Source: Antilocapra americana (taxonomy: Eukaryota > Chordata > Mammalia > Artiodactyla > Antilocapridae). From it: a stretch of DNA of 64,000 nt. This document shows positions 12,880 to 23,960 of this stretch, one piece after another (position 1 is the stretch's first letter; every line of letters begins with the position of its first letter). The translations under genes and the position numbers were made by a program. Below the pieces are notes generated by a model that was not told the origin of the DNA, did no database searches, and was given only the letters and a program-made list of their open reading frames with translations. Location: positions 14,588,214 to 14,652,213 of the forward strand of contig ML660774.1 of NCBI GenBank assembly GCA_007570785.1, written 5' to 3'.

Positions 12880-13000
12880 TGCTGGATGTTTCGCATGCAG
12901 CATCACATTCACTCCTCACAACATGTTTATGAGTTAGGATCTATTACTTTTCCCATGTAATTATAAGGGCAGTAAGGCACAGAAGAAACAGAGATGACAC
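12880..13000 (+). mobile_element. probable MIR fragment
   Basis: Weak MIR-like core: 'cattcactcctcacaacatg' near 12907 followed by 'tatgagttaggatctatta' and 'ggcacagaagaaacagag' near 12976. Confidence 0.4.
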
Positions 13001-13339
13001 TTCCATTCTAGTTAAATGGTTTCAGGTAGACCAAAAAATTTAGGATTAGAACAGCCCAGCATTACTGTAAAATCTATTCTTACATAACCTCAGGAAATGG
13101 TTTTTGTTTTTGTTTTCTTGAATATGCTTCAGGAATTTAGGAGACTGGGAACTGGCGAGTAAAATGAATACTTCTCCAGAAGCACAAATCAGAATGAGCA
13201 TCTTAGGTGTTCCATTGATTACATCTAGATCTCTGACAAAGTGCCTGTCTAAAAACAAGGTAAATAACCTATAGGGGATGGAGTTTAAAGGAGGTTAAAG
13301 TCACTCTGTTGCCAAGGATTCCTTCCTTACACATTTTAT

Positions 13340-13770
13340 GTATTAGTTTGAATCTCAGCAGGAAAAGAGAAGGTACACTGAAATTAGAATCACTAAGAGA
13401 ATTTAATGAAAGGTGTGGGAAGGCTTCAAGTAACCAACCAGAGATTTTGCAGAATTGGGGACTAGCAACTGCAGGAAGCTATGACCACCAGGCTTCTGTG
13501 GCAAAGGAAAAGTGTTTCCAAGGGTGAGCAACACAGCTCAGCAGAATCTAATTTCAGAGAGGCAGTCCCTACCAGAATCGAGGAAGCAGGTAGACGTTTT
13601 CCTTAACATGTTTTCCTCCTATTGGAAAATCAACTGCTGCTGCCCTCCACTGGCTGAATGCAAACTGCAGCCAGAAGGCAGGAACCCCCAGACAATGCAG
13701 TCCACGGGGGTCCACTCCTTAGAGCACAGAACAAACAAAAGAATAGCAGAAAATAGGTGTGTGGGCAGGC
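13340..13770 (-). mobile_element. old ERVL-type LTR (minus strand)
   Basis: The minus strand reads as the 3' half of an old LTR: a GC-richer block ('ggactgcattgtctggggg' at about 13685-13703), then a polyadenylation-type ATTAAA (about 13398-13405) and an end-of-LTR stretch with 'cctgctgagattcaaac'. It lies downstream, on the same strand, of the ERVL pol remnant at 14040-15935, so it is a plausible 3' LTR of that element. The family (LTR16/LTR33-like) is my guess. Confidence 0.45.
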
Positions 13771-14077
13771 AGGAAGTGCAAATGGAATTTAGCCAACACC
13801 CTTCGTATCTTTTGCAACTCAGCATCCATTCTTGACCAACAGAGAGCAAATCACAAAACCCCACCTGCCACCAAATCATCACAAGATGCTGTCAACTTGA
13901 GCATAGCTTCCATGGGTCCCAAATTATAACGTTAATCAGCTGTGTAAGGTTTGAAAAATGGAGGAAACCAAGATATCCGGCACAAGACATATTGTGGTCC
14001 CTATGTCTGTAGCCAATCACAAGCTCAAAGTCAGCAGCCATAGTTCTGTTCTCCTCTAATTCCTTATTCCTTTTGCC

Positions 14078-14308
14078 TTACCTAGGGCCTTTGGGGGTTG
14101 GGGTTCTGAAACTTGGCTGGCCAAGACAAAAATTTACTTCCACAGAATCCATGTCCATGTCAGTCCAGACCTTATTCAGCTGTCCTCGTTTCCCATGGAC
14201 ATTATTACTGGGCATGAGAATGCAAAGAAATTCCTTAAGCCCCCAAGTCCTCTCTACTTTGTGTAGTAATAACCCAACATTTTGTTGGTAGTTAGTATAA
14301 ACCACCAC
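14078..14308 (-). pseudogene. ERVL dUTPase-like remnant
   Basis: A minus-strand open segment of 76 codons whose composition and position (just 3' of integrase) match the dUTPase-like C-terminal part of ERVL pol. A related but separately decayed segment exists in the plus-strand copy at 36956-37140. It is only a fragment, with no complete enzyme motif set, so it cannot be functional. The identification rests on resemblance and order and not on an alignment score. Confidence 0.45.
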
Positions 14309-14764
14309 AGCCTACAAATTAGTCCCTTCATTTGTTCGCCACTTCAGTAGAAAAGGAGCTCAGAATGGGCAGCGGGCAGCCTCGTCTTCCAGCTCAGTGG
14401 AACCATGACTCTTGGCATAGGTGTCTCTCTCAGGTACTAGGACTGCCAACCCAACTGAATCCAAGCTTCTTTGGATCAAAAGAAAACTACTATGAAGGCT
14501 TATTAGGTATTACAGTGAGAAGGAACTCCTCTCTCCTCCTATTGATGTAATGATTATGAGGGAAACAGTACAATATACTATTTTCCATTTTAAGGCTTAT
14601 GCTATAGGCTGCAGGACAGGATCTCAAATTTTCTGGGTTTTCTCTCTTCCCAGGTGGCATTACAACTGAATCATCAGTTGGCCAGTTCTGCCATTTTATC
14701 AGGTCAGCTGATTCTGACTGAATTCTTTCACTGGGTTCTGTGGTATGATCTCTGGAACCCTTCA

Positions 14765-15046
14765 TTAGTGGTAAAATTTAATTAGAAATGACATTAGTGG
14801 TGACGTGGCAAAGAAAAGACATTCTGTGAGCATATGAACGGTGGTGCTGGCAAAAAGCTTTGTGCAAGGACTGGTCAGTCTGCACCCAGAGTAACTCTGC
14901 CTCTGGAAGAACAAACCACTCTCTCCTTTCATGGCGGAAGTCACTTTGTGTATCGATTTTTGTTTGCATGGCTGGTTAGTCCATGGAAAAATGGTACCAA
15001 ACTGGCTCAGCATTTGCCTGTTTTTGGTCATTTGGGCATAAAGCAC
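14765..15046 (-). pseudogene. ERVL integrase remnant
   Basis: Minus-strand open segment of 93 codons containing the short motif TVHMLTECL, corresponding to the integrase core between the first and second catalytic acidic residues of ERVL-type integrases. Upstream and downstream parts lie in other frames, showing frameshifts. Recombining integrase would insert viral DNA into the host genome; this copy is broken. Confidence 0.5.
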
Positions 15047-15366
15047 ATCAGCTTTGATGAGGAAAAGTCCATGTTATTGACCCCCCTGAGCAAGAAACAA
15101 ATCTGAAAACAAGTGTTTTTACCTTCATAAGCACAAAGAAGCCACAAACAGTTCTTGTCTATTTGATTATTAAGGTCCTTCTTTGTCACAGATAACTCTT
15201 CAGGGAATTTAAATAGGATGCACACATCTTTGCACTTTGTTCCTATTTTGATAGAAATGTCCAAATAAATGCCCACCACTCCAGACTTCCCTGTTAGCCA
15301 TCTTCCACTTTCCTCCATTCTGAGTTCTCGATGAGCCGGCCAATCCAGTAGGCATTGTTCAGGCAT
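15028..15366 (-). pseudogene. ERVL RNase H remnant
   Basis: A 112-codon minus-strand segment with the short motif LNNQIDK (15157-15177), which matches the end of the RNase H/linker region of ERVL pol, just before integrase. It overlaps the integrase segment by 19 bp in another frame, which indicates a frameshift. RNase H would degrade the RNA strand of the replication hybrid; no intact active site is assignable here. Confidence 0.5.
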
Positions 15367-15640
15367 TAGTGTAGAACTGAACCTTTCAAATAGAGTGAAC
15401 AGTCAGATTTACTGCTCACATCACTGCCAACTGGAAGGATTTCCCTTCTGTCTGACCGCACTCCTCCTATGTAGAGCTACAGTGCAGGCGCATCACCTCC
15501 CGCTGGTGAGGCTGCACGCCATGCAAACCAGGCCTCTTTGAGTCCTTCACGGACAAGAACGTCTGTTGTTTAAAAACTGATCAGGATTCCACAGGTCAGG
15601 GTTGGAGGAGGGACAGAGAAGCAGTGGGATGGAATACACA

Positions 15641-15678
15641 TGCTTCTCCCACCCCCCACCCCCACCCCACCCCTCCGG
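15641..15678 (-). repeat. C-rich/G-rich low-complexity tract
   Basis: Plus strand is runs of C separated by A ('cccaccccccaccccc'). The minus strand therefore has at least four G-runs of three or more within about 30 nt, a G-quadruplex-capable pattern. It lies inside the ERVL remnant. Confidence 0.8.
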
Positions 15679-15935
15679 CAGATTGAGTCTTTGCAATCCT
15701 CTCAGGTACATAGCATTTCCAGCAATAAAAGAATGCCATGCACACCAGTCATTATGCTTTGATGATCAGAAAAAGAAAAAAATATTGGATTACTTGCTAA
15801 GCTGCCATTGCCAAGTGACTTGGTGTACCATGATCAGAGACCCACTAGCAAGCCAGGAGCTTCTTTGCAAACAGCAAATAGTTGGAGGTAGAAGAGACTC
15901 TCATAGCTTTGCATCACACTCTTGAGAGTCTGCAC

Positions 15936-16684
15936 TGTGATCTTTCAATTAATCTTAGTCTTTCTGCATGTAATATTGTTTCAACTATTTGAATTAATAT
16001 AGTTACAAAAAATTCTGAGTACATCTGAATTGATAAACTCAGTCAAATCAGGATTTATATTTAGCTCTCTTTGGCGTATATCCCTTAGAATCCATTCAAA
16101 CATAAATTTTTCATCCACTTAGTGATCAATTTTGGCAAGATCTTTCAACCGCATTGGCTGTGTCCTTTGTTTCCTATAAAGAGTTATTGTAATTTTTTTT
16201 TTCAGATCCATAGAGAACAATTAGGAAAACTGGGTAAAGAAACAACTGGTAGAACCACTGGTAATGATTACTTTGACTCAAGTGATCTCAGGAGATGCAG
16301 AGAAATTGTTAACCAGTTAATTGAATAGATGGCTTTAACTGATCACCTGTTATCTTACTCTAAGAAAATAATCTTCCACTGATCTGATTAACTATAAAAT
16401 TTCATTCTTTCTAGAAATTGTAAAACATAGCCTTATTCCCTAATCAATGTTTACCATCATGTTGTCAACAGAACATGATGCATAATTTTTGCTATTGCTT
16501 CACAATAATAATGAATTCATGATTTTCATTAAATGTACTTTTAATTTCTATACAGACACATTTTCCAGCCTTGTCCTAAGCACACATAAATCTGAATCAG
16601 GGCTTTGTTTGCCATGATTTTGCCAATAAAAATACTATATATTTTTTCTAATAAATAAAAATGAAAGCTATTTTTAAAAGATTT
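15936..16684. other. unassigned AT-rich sequence
   Basis: No exon or named repeat. A 68-codon plus frame (16122-16328) is preceded by a pyrimidine tract and 'ttcag' (about 16190-16205), which resembles a splice acceptor, but the encoded residues match nothing I know. Confidence 0.4.
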
Positions 16685-17455
16685 TATACATTTAAAATAT
16701 TTTTATTGGAGTAGAGTTGATTTACAAGGTTGTGTTAGTTTGAGGTGTACAGCAAAGTGATTCAGTTTTATGTATATATATATATATATGTATGTGTATA
16801 CACACATATATTCATCCTTTTTCAGATTCTTTTTCCATGTAGGGTATTACAGAATACTGAGTAGAGTTCTCTGTACTTTATGGTAGGTCCTTGTTGGTTA
16901 TCTTATGTACGGTAGAGTGTGACGCAAATCCCAAGCCCCTGATTTACCTCTCCCCCACTCTGTATTGTTTTCCCTTTGGTAACCATTTTTTTGTTCTTAC
17001 TGCCTGTGAGTCTGTGTCCGATTTGTTAATAAGTTCACGTGTATCATTTTTTTTTATTCCACTTATGTTATCATATGATATTTGTCTTTCTCTGACTGCA
17101 CTCAGTATGACCGTCTCTAAGTCCATCCATGATGCTACAAATGACATTCTTTCATTCTTGTTTAGGATAATACTCCACTGTATATATGTACCACATCTTC
17201 TTTATCCACTCCTATGTCAGTGGACCTTTAGGTGGCTTCCATGTCTTGGTCATTTCAAATAGTGATGTAATGAACATTGGGGTGCATTGTATTTTTTTGA
17301 ATTATGGTTTTCTCTGGATATATGTCCAGGAATGGGATTGCTGGATCATATAGTAGTTCTCATTTTTAGTTTTTCAAGGAACTTTCATAATGTTCTCTGT
17401 GATGGTTGTACCAATTTACATTCCCACCAACAGGGTGTGAGGGTCCCGTTTCCTA
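16685..17455 (-). mobile_element. L1 LINE 3' fragment
   Basis: Reverse complement of an L1 3' UTR plus the end of ORF2: 'gttgatttacaaggttgtg' near 16718, 'gagtagagttctctgtac' near 16859, 'cattggggtgcattgta' near 17275 and 'cattcccaccaacaggg' near 17421. A TA/TG microsatellite sits in its 3' UTR. The 123-codon plus frame here is antisense L1 and not a gene. Confidence 0.93.
16771..16811. repeat. (TA)n/(TG)n microsatellite
   Basis: Alternating TA run followed by TGTATGTG and CACACATATA, a compound dinucleotide repeat inside an L1 3' UTR. Likely length-polymorphic. Confidence 0.85.
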
Positions 17456-17595
17456 CATAATATCTATTTAAAAAAATTAACCCATTCTCTTCTGAAAATT
17501 CTGTATGCATGCAGCAGTGAGAATAAACTATGAATCATATGGGAAAATTTCACATGTGCTCAAGAAGCAAAAGAAACCACACACAAATGAGCATT

Positions 17596-17954
17596 ACAAT
17601 GGACTGACTGTTTATGTCCCCCTCCACAATATTTGTGTGTTGAAAACCTAGTGTCTAATGTGATGTTATTAGGAGATGAGGCATTTGAAAGGTGACTAGG
17701 TCCTAAAGGTTGAGCCCTCATGAAAGGAATTAGTGCACTTATGAAAGAGACCTGACAAAGCTCCCTTGCCCTGTAGACCCTTGTGTGGTTACAGTGAAAA
17801 GACAGCCCGCTATGAACCAGGCCCTCCTCACCAGACACCAAATCTTCCAGCACTGAGATGAACTTTCCAGTCTTCAGAACTGTAATAAATGTTTGCTGTT
17901 TACACAGTTTTCAGCTTATGGTTCTTGGTACAGCAGCTCAAACAGACTAAAACA
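17596..17954 (+). mobile_element. MaLR-type solo LTR
   Basis: About 359 bp resembling MLT1/MST-family LTRs: 'ggactgactgtttatgtcc' near the start, 'gatgttattaggagatgagg' near 17661, 'ctcatgaaaggaattagtgc' near 17718, an AATAAA polyadenylation signal at 17884-17889, and an end in 'cagactaaaaca'. No internal sequence or second LTR is adjacent, so it is a solo LTR. Confidence 0.75.
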
Positions 17955-18385
17955 AGCATGTACTGAAAGATTCCAAATCTTACACATCAGCATTTGTACG
18001 TATAGGAGAGATATACAAAATTGATCTATTTTTTCAGAAGTTGGATTAGTGGTTATCTTTTGTTGGGTGGGATTTGTGTTGGTAAAAAGAATAAGGATTA
18101 ATCTTCATTATTTTGGGAAGATTCCACAAGTGTCCAGTTTAAGAAAAATCCAATTGTCCACTTATGTTCTCTATTATTCCCAATACATTGCCATGCTTAT
18201 TGATTTCTTTTCCTCATGAATTTTTCTACATTTCAAATACAGGATGTTCTTACTGCCTTTGAGTTGTCTCCTTTATTATTATTGGTATTTGGCATCCAAT
18301 AATATGTAAGTACCCATGATCTTCAATTGTGTAGCATGTTACAAACAGGGGTGCCTTGTGCTTTCAACATAGGGGTTTTTTTTTA
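17955..18385. other. unassigned sequence
   Basis: No gene or named repeat seen. It ends at the target-site duplication of the next L1. Confidence 0.4.
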
Positions 18386-18405
18386 AGATTATGGAGACAA
18401 GTTTT

Positions 18406-19336
18406 TTTTTTTTTGGCTTTTATTTTTTTTTAATTAATTAATTTTTTAAAACTTTCTTTACATTATCATGTTGGTTTTGCCATACATTGACATGAATCCG
18501 CCATGGGTATACATGTGTTACCCTTCCAGAACCCCCTCCCACCTCTCTCCCGATTCCCTCTCTCTGGGTCATCCTGGTGCACCAGCCCTGAGCATCAAAC
18601 CTGGGCTGGCGATTGATTTCACATATGATAATTAACATGTTTCAATGCCATTCTCCCATATCATCCCACCCTTGCCCTCTCCCATAGAGTCCAAAAGACT
18701 GTTCTATACATCTGCATTTCTTTTGCTGTCTTGCATGCAGGGTTCTCATTACCATCTTTCTAAATTCCATATATATGTGTTAGTATACTGTATTTTTGTT
18801 TTTCCTTCTGGCTTACTTCACTCTGTGTAATAGGCTCCAGTTCTGTCCACCTGAGTAGAACTGATTCAAATGTATTCTTTTTTATGGCTGAGTAATATTC
18901 CATTATGTATATGTACCACAGCTTTCTTATCCATTCGTCAGTTGATGGACATCTAGGTTGCTTCCATGTCCTGGCTATTGTAAACAGTGAGGCGATGAAC
19001 ATTGGGGTACACGTGTCTCTTTCAATTCTAGTTTCCTCGGTGTGTATGCCCAGCAGTGGGATTGCTGGGTCATATGGAAGTTCTATTTCCAGTTTTTTAA
19101 GGAATCTCCACGCTGTTTTCCATAGTGGCTATACTAGTTTGCATTCCCACCAACAGTGTAAGAGGGTTCCCTTTTCTCCACATTCTCTTCAGCATTTATT
19201 GCTTGTAGACTTTTGGATGGCAGCCATTCTGACTGGTGTAAAGTGGTACCTCATTGTGGTTTTGATTTGCATTTCTCTGATAATGAGTGATGTTGAACAT
19301 TTTTTCATGTGTTAGCCTTTTTTATGTCTTCTTTGG
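18406..19336 (-). mobile_element. young ruminant L1, 5' truncated
   Basis: A 931-bp minus-strand L1: T-rich tail at the left, the ruminant-specific 3' UTR ('catgttggttttgccataca' at about 18467-18486) and the end of ORF2 on the right. It is flanked by a perfect 20-bp direct repeat, agattatggagacaagtttt, at 18386-18405 and 19337-19356. The ORF2 portion is well preserved compared with the older L1 copies in the window, and its antisense strand has a 136-codon open frame that is not a gene. Too short to be mobile by itself. Confidence 0.97.
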
Positions 19337-19356
19337 AGATTATGGAGACAAGTTTT

Positions 19357-19886
19357 CAACTTTTTAACTTTCATCTCTCTCTAAAATTCTCTCATAAAGA
19401 TTGTAGCTAAAGCATAATACTGGACTCAGTGCTTTCTTTCTGCTCCAGGTTGCTTGAACCATATGTAAGTGTCTTGAGTCGCCTCACTTTCTCTCCAAAA
19501 TCCTTCTCAGAACTTTGTTCCCATACTTTATTGGTTTCCCTACTCATCTGCACACTAAGGCAGAGTTACACTCTCAAAATCTTCCACTACTTCCCCTACA
19601 CATGGAATTTTGTTGAATTCAATGATCATCTCAGGTATATTCCAGATCTAAAAGTACCATAATATGTTCAGTAGGTTATTAGGTGAGTATTTGACCAAAG
19701 CTTTGCTGACCCTTAGCTCTTTTTGCAAGGGTAAACTATCTGCAAGTATGTGATCAACAACTACCTGAGTGAGGTCATGAGTAATTACTAATTCCTCAGA
19801 GCTGCAATGGTAGTGATTATATACTCATTGTTGACTGTTTCAGTCCCATTTAAGTAAATTGTGCAAATCAAATTGGTCATTTACGA
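19357..19886. other. unassigned sequence
   Basis: No exon or named repeat. A 77-codon plus frame (19429-19662) with a hydrophobic, Ser/Leu-rich composition has no recognised domain. Confidence 0.4.
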
Positions 19887-20047
19887 GGGACTTCCCTGTG
19901 GTCCAGTGGATAAGATTCTTTGCCAATGCAAGCGGCCTGGGTTCAGTTCCTGGTCAGGGAAGTAACATCTCATACTGCAACTGAGCCTGCACGCCACAAC
20001 TGAGGAAGCCCTCCTGTTGTGAGAAGACCCAGTGCAGCCACCAAAAA
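19887..20047 (+). mobile_element. CHR-type SINE
   Basis: Plus-strand CHR SINE: head 'gggacttccctgtggtccag', B box 'gggttcagttcctgg' near 19939, then a body with 'cacaactgaggaagccc' and 'cccagtgcagccaccaaaaa'. The short word ttggtca occurs on both flanks (about 19873 and 20054) and could be a decayed target-site duplication. Confidence 0.88.
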
Positions 20048-21234
20048 GGAAGAAGTTGGTCACTAAGAGTGTGTGTCTGTGTGTATTAACATAGTTAATA
20101 ACATAGTTAAGGGATTCAGTAACTAATGATGGCAAGGCTACCATGACTATGATGATAAAATCTAGATGCTAGTTTGTATCTTCTGTGTCCCACTTACTTT
20201 CACACTGGTGTATCGTAAAGGAAAGACCATGTTTCGTAAGTGGAATCCACATCTACCTTAGGAAGCTTGGCAAATTGGTATACACTGGAGTATCCTGAGT
20301 TGATCAGCTACACGATTAACATGATGATTATGCAAAAGAGAAGTGTGAAAACTGAATGAAAAAAAGATTTGGTGACTGAGGCTGAGACGGTAGGATTACA
20401 AAGTTCACGTTAACAAGAGTGCACATGGTATTTTTACTAGAGATCTTTGAGATACTGAACTAGTGGAGGTCAACCAAAGGTGAGTTTTGGCAGTCTGTCC
20501 CTTGAGAGAAGTGTTGATCCTCAAATTCCAAGTATAATTGGCTTTTGTGTGATTCAGCATAGGTGTGGTTTTGTTTCTTTAAGCCACTTGAGATAATAGC
20601 TTTTAATTTTGTGGTATTTCTAACATTTCATTGTTTTAAAGGGCATTTTTGGACACCAGTATGTGAACCTCTTGATATAATGTTTACTGAGGTCTGATGA
20701 GGCTCCAGTGTAGTGTGTAGACAGGAGTCTTTTGACTTTTTCTAGAACAATTTGCTTGTTTAACTTTTATTAAAAAGTTTAAGTTTTTCTGCATGACAAG
20801 ACTCTTGTGTTTAGGTTTTTGCAAAGTGACATAAATCAAAAATTTAAATTGAAAAAGGCTCAACCTATCTATTTTAAATGAAAGAACTGACAATTTTGTG
20901 ATTTATAAGTATTTAAGCTGTCACTAGCCACCCAGTGTCTTGCTAATGATTTTTCCCCTTTAGATGACAAATCCAACTGATTAACTGTCCTAATTGCTAC
21001 TATGCACATCCCCTCCTTAGCAGGAGTCTTGGTAATTTGGAAGACATTTTTTCAATGGAAATTTGCTTGAAGCCTTAAAATGCAGACAAAAAAATTCTTT
21101 ATAAATAATACACTATATACCTGAGTTAAAAGCACAAGTAAGTGTTGGTGTGTTCACTGATTTACGTGACTGGTAAAGGTGTGTTACACTTCAGGGAAAT
21201 TGTATATAATGCTGCATATCGTTAAAAGCATTTT
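20048..21234. other. unassigned sequence
   Basis: No exon or confidently named repeat in about 1.2 kb. A 69-codon minus frame at 20684-20893 has no recognised motif. Confidence 0.4.
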
Positions 21235-21882
21235 TAAATGTATTTTTAACTGGAAGATAGCTGCTTTACAGTGTTGCGTTGGTCTCTGCCGTGCATCAGC
21301 GTGCATCGCCCATAGTGTGCGTGTGTCCCTCCCTCCGGGTCCTCACAGAGCCCCTGCGGAGCCCCCTGCCTCACACAGCGATTGCCTCCGGCTGGCTGTT
21401 TTACACAGGGTGAGGTGTGTTTCAGTGCTCCTCTTTCTATTGAGCCCAGCCTCTGCTTCCCTCACTGTGTCCACAAGTCTGTTCTCAATGTCTGTCTCTA
21501 TTACTGCCCTGAAAACAGGTTCATCAGTAACATCTTTCTCGCTTCCATATGTTTGTTAATATATTTTCCTGTTTCTGACTTCACTCTGCATAACAGGCTC
21601 TAGGCTCACCTACCTCACAACCACTTACTCAGATTTGTTCCTTTGTATGGCTAATTGTTGTTAAGTCATGTCTGACTCTTTTGCAACCTCATGGACTGGA
21701 GACCCACCTGGCTCCTCTGTCCATGGGACTCTCCAGGCAAGAGTACTGGAGTGAGGCGCCATTTCCTTCTCCAGGGGATGTTCCTGACCCAGGGATTGAA
21801 CTTGTGTCTCCTGCTTTGGCAGGAGGATGCATTACCACTGAATCATGTGGGACACCCTATGGCTGAGTAGTATTCCACTGTA
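21235..21882 (-). mobile_element. L1 3' fragment split by a SINE
   Basis: Reverse complement of an L1 3' UTR with GC-rich blocks near 21330-21400, followed by 'gacttcactctgcataacagg' near 21578. The Bov-tA at 21653-21857 interrupts it; the L1 resumes as 'tatggctgagtagtattcc' at 21858. The 126-codon plus frame here is antisense L1. Confidence 0.82.
21653..21857 (-). mobile_element. Bov-tA SINE nested in L1
   Basis: Minus-strand Bov-tA flanked by tatggct at 21646-21652 and 21858-21864. That word is part of the L1 host sequence, so the duplication and the reading of the L1 across it prove that the SINE landed in a pre-existing L1. Confidence 0.96.
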
Positions 21883-22094
21883 AAAACAAACGTTTTTGAA
21901 GAATGACTATTGACTTAGTTTTTCTTGAGAGTAATAAACCTAAGATTTATTTAAAAATTAGTCTTACAGGATTTAATTCAATGTGCTATATTCCTAACAT
22001 GCCAATTTATACAACACACTATAAAAATTACATTGATTACTTAAAGGGGGTATACATAACAAAACAAGAAAATTGTTGAAATTTCAATGATTTG

Positions 22095-22170
22095 TCTTTT
22101 TCACTGAAGTATAGTGGCTTTACAGTGTTTAGTTTCTTCTGTACAGCAAAGGGTTAGTTTATAAATACAA
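22095..22170 (-). mobile_element. L1 3' UTR fragment
   Basis: Short block 'ctgaagtatagtggctttac' with 'cttctgtacagcaaaggg' matches the minus strand of an L1 3' UTR. Only this piece is left. Confidence 0.65.
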
Positions 22171-23024
22171 GCTTATTCCACATCACTATCATTCTTGTAA
22201 ATGAAGATTTCAGTAAGTAATTGATTCAGTATAACTTTAGCAAATATAGCAAACTACAATAATTCATTTTAAAATGTCTATTATTCTACAGATAATAAAC
22301 TTTGGTTCTGTTCAACAGTTTGCTTAACTCTAATGCAATTCTTCAGAACTCTGCTGTTTGGAAACAGAGGGGCTAAAGGAGGTGAAGAACAAGAGCAGAA
22401 AACCCAATTCGGTAATTGCTAGAAGTTACAGCTCCCAGGTACAATGGTGGATGAGGTAAGAGAATGTGGTGAATTAAGTAATTCCTTGGATGCATTAGTA
22501 GTAAAACAGCCACAGTTACCTTTACTAATAAGATTAAAACCGCACAGTACCTATAAATCAGCGCAGTTCTTGAGTTAGGATGACCACTGTTCCTGTCTGT
22601 CCAGGAGTAAGAGACGTTCAGTGTTACGACCAGGTGAGTTCCAGGTAGACTGCGGTAGTCACTCTAAAGCACCTGTTCATGTCCCCATTTGTACCCGTCA
22701 TCCCCCACTATTTTAACGGGAGTTTTAAAAGATTCCCACAGGACTCCATCACAGCTGTTTTAATTCTTGATTTTCCCTTCCATTTAAAGTGTCTTAACTT
22801 ATGTATCCACATTATCCAACCTCATGGTTTGTATCACTGCATTTCACCAAAGGGATGTGAACTTTTTTTGCTGGCAGTAATAATGAATCTGTTTGTATTA
22901 TTTTCTGTAGTATTTGGCGTTCAAGCAGGGTAAAATGTCAGAGATACCTATCACATTAAATATTACTTGCTGTGAGGCATATTACAATAAACATTTTGTT
23001 CAGTTTATTATAGCTTTCTAAAAA
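22171..23024. other. unassigned sequence
   Basis: No exon or named repeat. An 84-codon plus frame (22679-22933) has no recognised domain, and its second half is hydrophobic. Confidence 0.4.
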
Positions 23025-23130
23025 AGTTTTAGTATATATTGTGAAATGATCACAAATGATCTTAACACTGAACCATTTTATCGTATACCTGAAATGTAAC
23101 ATATCACTTATACCTCAACTTAGAAAACAA
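23025..23130 (+). mobile_element. old L1 3' end
   Basis: Plus-strand L1 3' terminal type sequence: 'attgtgaaatgatcacaaatg' region near 23038 and 'gtatacctgaaatgtaac' with 'cttatacctcaactta' near 23100. Confidence 0.55.
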
Positions 23131-23419
23131 GAATCGTATGAATTTTATCGAACTTTCAAAGAGGATGGAGGTGAATAGATATACTTTTACCTATTTCAAC
23201 CACCAAGTACAAGTTCAAACCTGGGAGATATTTATACCTGTTTATGTGGAACGACTTTTCTTTTTGTCTCATATCTCAGAATGAATACTGGAGAAGCTGC
23301 TAAAAGAACCCTAGTACTGCCTCCTCTCTGTGCTGAAGGACCAGGTAATAGGAGAAAAACCTTCACCCAATAACCGGTGTAGTCTAGCCTAACCTGTAGA
23401 GTGAGCCCCAGCCCCATCC

Positions 23420-23960
23420 TTCCTAGCACAGTTTGAGTGGAAAAGAGAGACTTCCACCCTTGGCAGGCAACAGTGAGACACTCGAACCTTCCTTCTGCAG
23501 CTTGGTATCAGAAGAGGCTGACTGGAGAACCGAGCCTTCCCCCGGACAGCGGAAACGCCACTCTCGTGCCACGCTGGAGTGGAGACCAGGACAGTCTGGG
23601 CAGCCGCTCCTCTGCAGCAGTTTACAAGGTGTCTCCACTTCCTCACCGACGGGGTGTCAGAGAAGGGATAATGCGGTCAAGGCTCTTAGCACTACGCAGT
23701 GATGACGCGTCCACTTCCCCCAAGGAACCGGCGGTGGGCCCCCGATGGGGCCCGGCCACGCCATCTTCTGCTCCCAGCCAGGCCTCAGCTGACGCTGAAG
23801 GGGGAGCTGGAATTCTTAGCCCATCCAGGAGCAGCAAAGAGCCCACGTTCATCCCAGTGGGAAACCAGGCCACGTGAAGACCTGCACTTCCAGCTTGTCT
23901 GAAGGTAACAAGATGACACCGCACACTCTTCTTCCCCTGAAGTGGCCACTGGAGGAACCT
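23420..23960. other. CpG-rich block, unassigned
   Basis: A GC-rich, CpG-bearing island of about 540 bp in AT-rich surroundings. CpGs cluster at about 23525-23560 and 23640-23765. It is open for 146 codons on the plus strand (23437-23877) and for about 85-109 codons on the minus strand in overlapping frames, which is what GC-rich sequence gives by chance. The predicted residues (Ser/Pro/Arg-rich) match no family I know. It could be a promoter or first exon of a non-coding RNA, an unrecognised old LTR, or a retrocopy. I cannot decide. Confidence 0.4.

Larger units (their letters stand above)
14040..15935 (-). mobile_element. degraded ERVL-type provirus, pol region
   Basis: Minus-strand remnant of an ERVL-class endogenous retrovirus. 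Reading 15935 down to 14040 gives, in order, the late RT/RNase H region, integrase and a dUTPase-like 3' segment, the order expected for ERVL pol. All frames carry stops and frameshifts, so the copy is dead. No env-like sequence was recognised, as is usual for ERVL. Gag and the RT core are not recognised; the 5' limit near 15935 may be a truncation. Confidence 0.65.

Noticed and set aside
16122..16328. exon after a pyrimidine tract and AG
   Set aside because: The residues resemble no protein and there is no donor or partner exon in evidence; such acceptor-like sites are common by chance.
16891..17262. 123-codon frame with hydrophobic stretches
   Set aside because: Antisense of an L1 3' region; similar frames occur in the other L1 copies.
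18905..19315. 136-codon frame
   Set aside because: Antisense of L1 ORF2 in the young L1 at 18406-19336.
23437..23877. 146-codon frame as a protein-coding gene
   Set aside because: GC-rich sequence with overlapping long frames on both strands, no recognised domain and no splice context. Kept only as an unassigned CpG-rich block.
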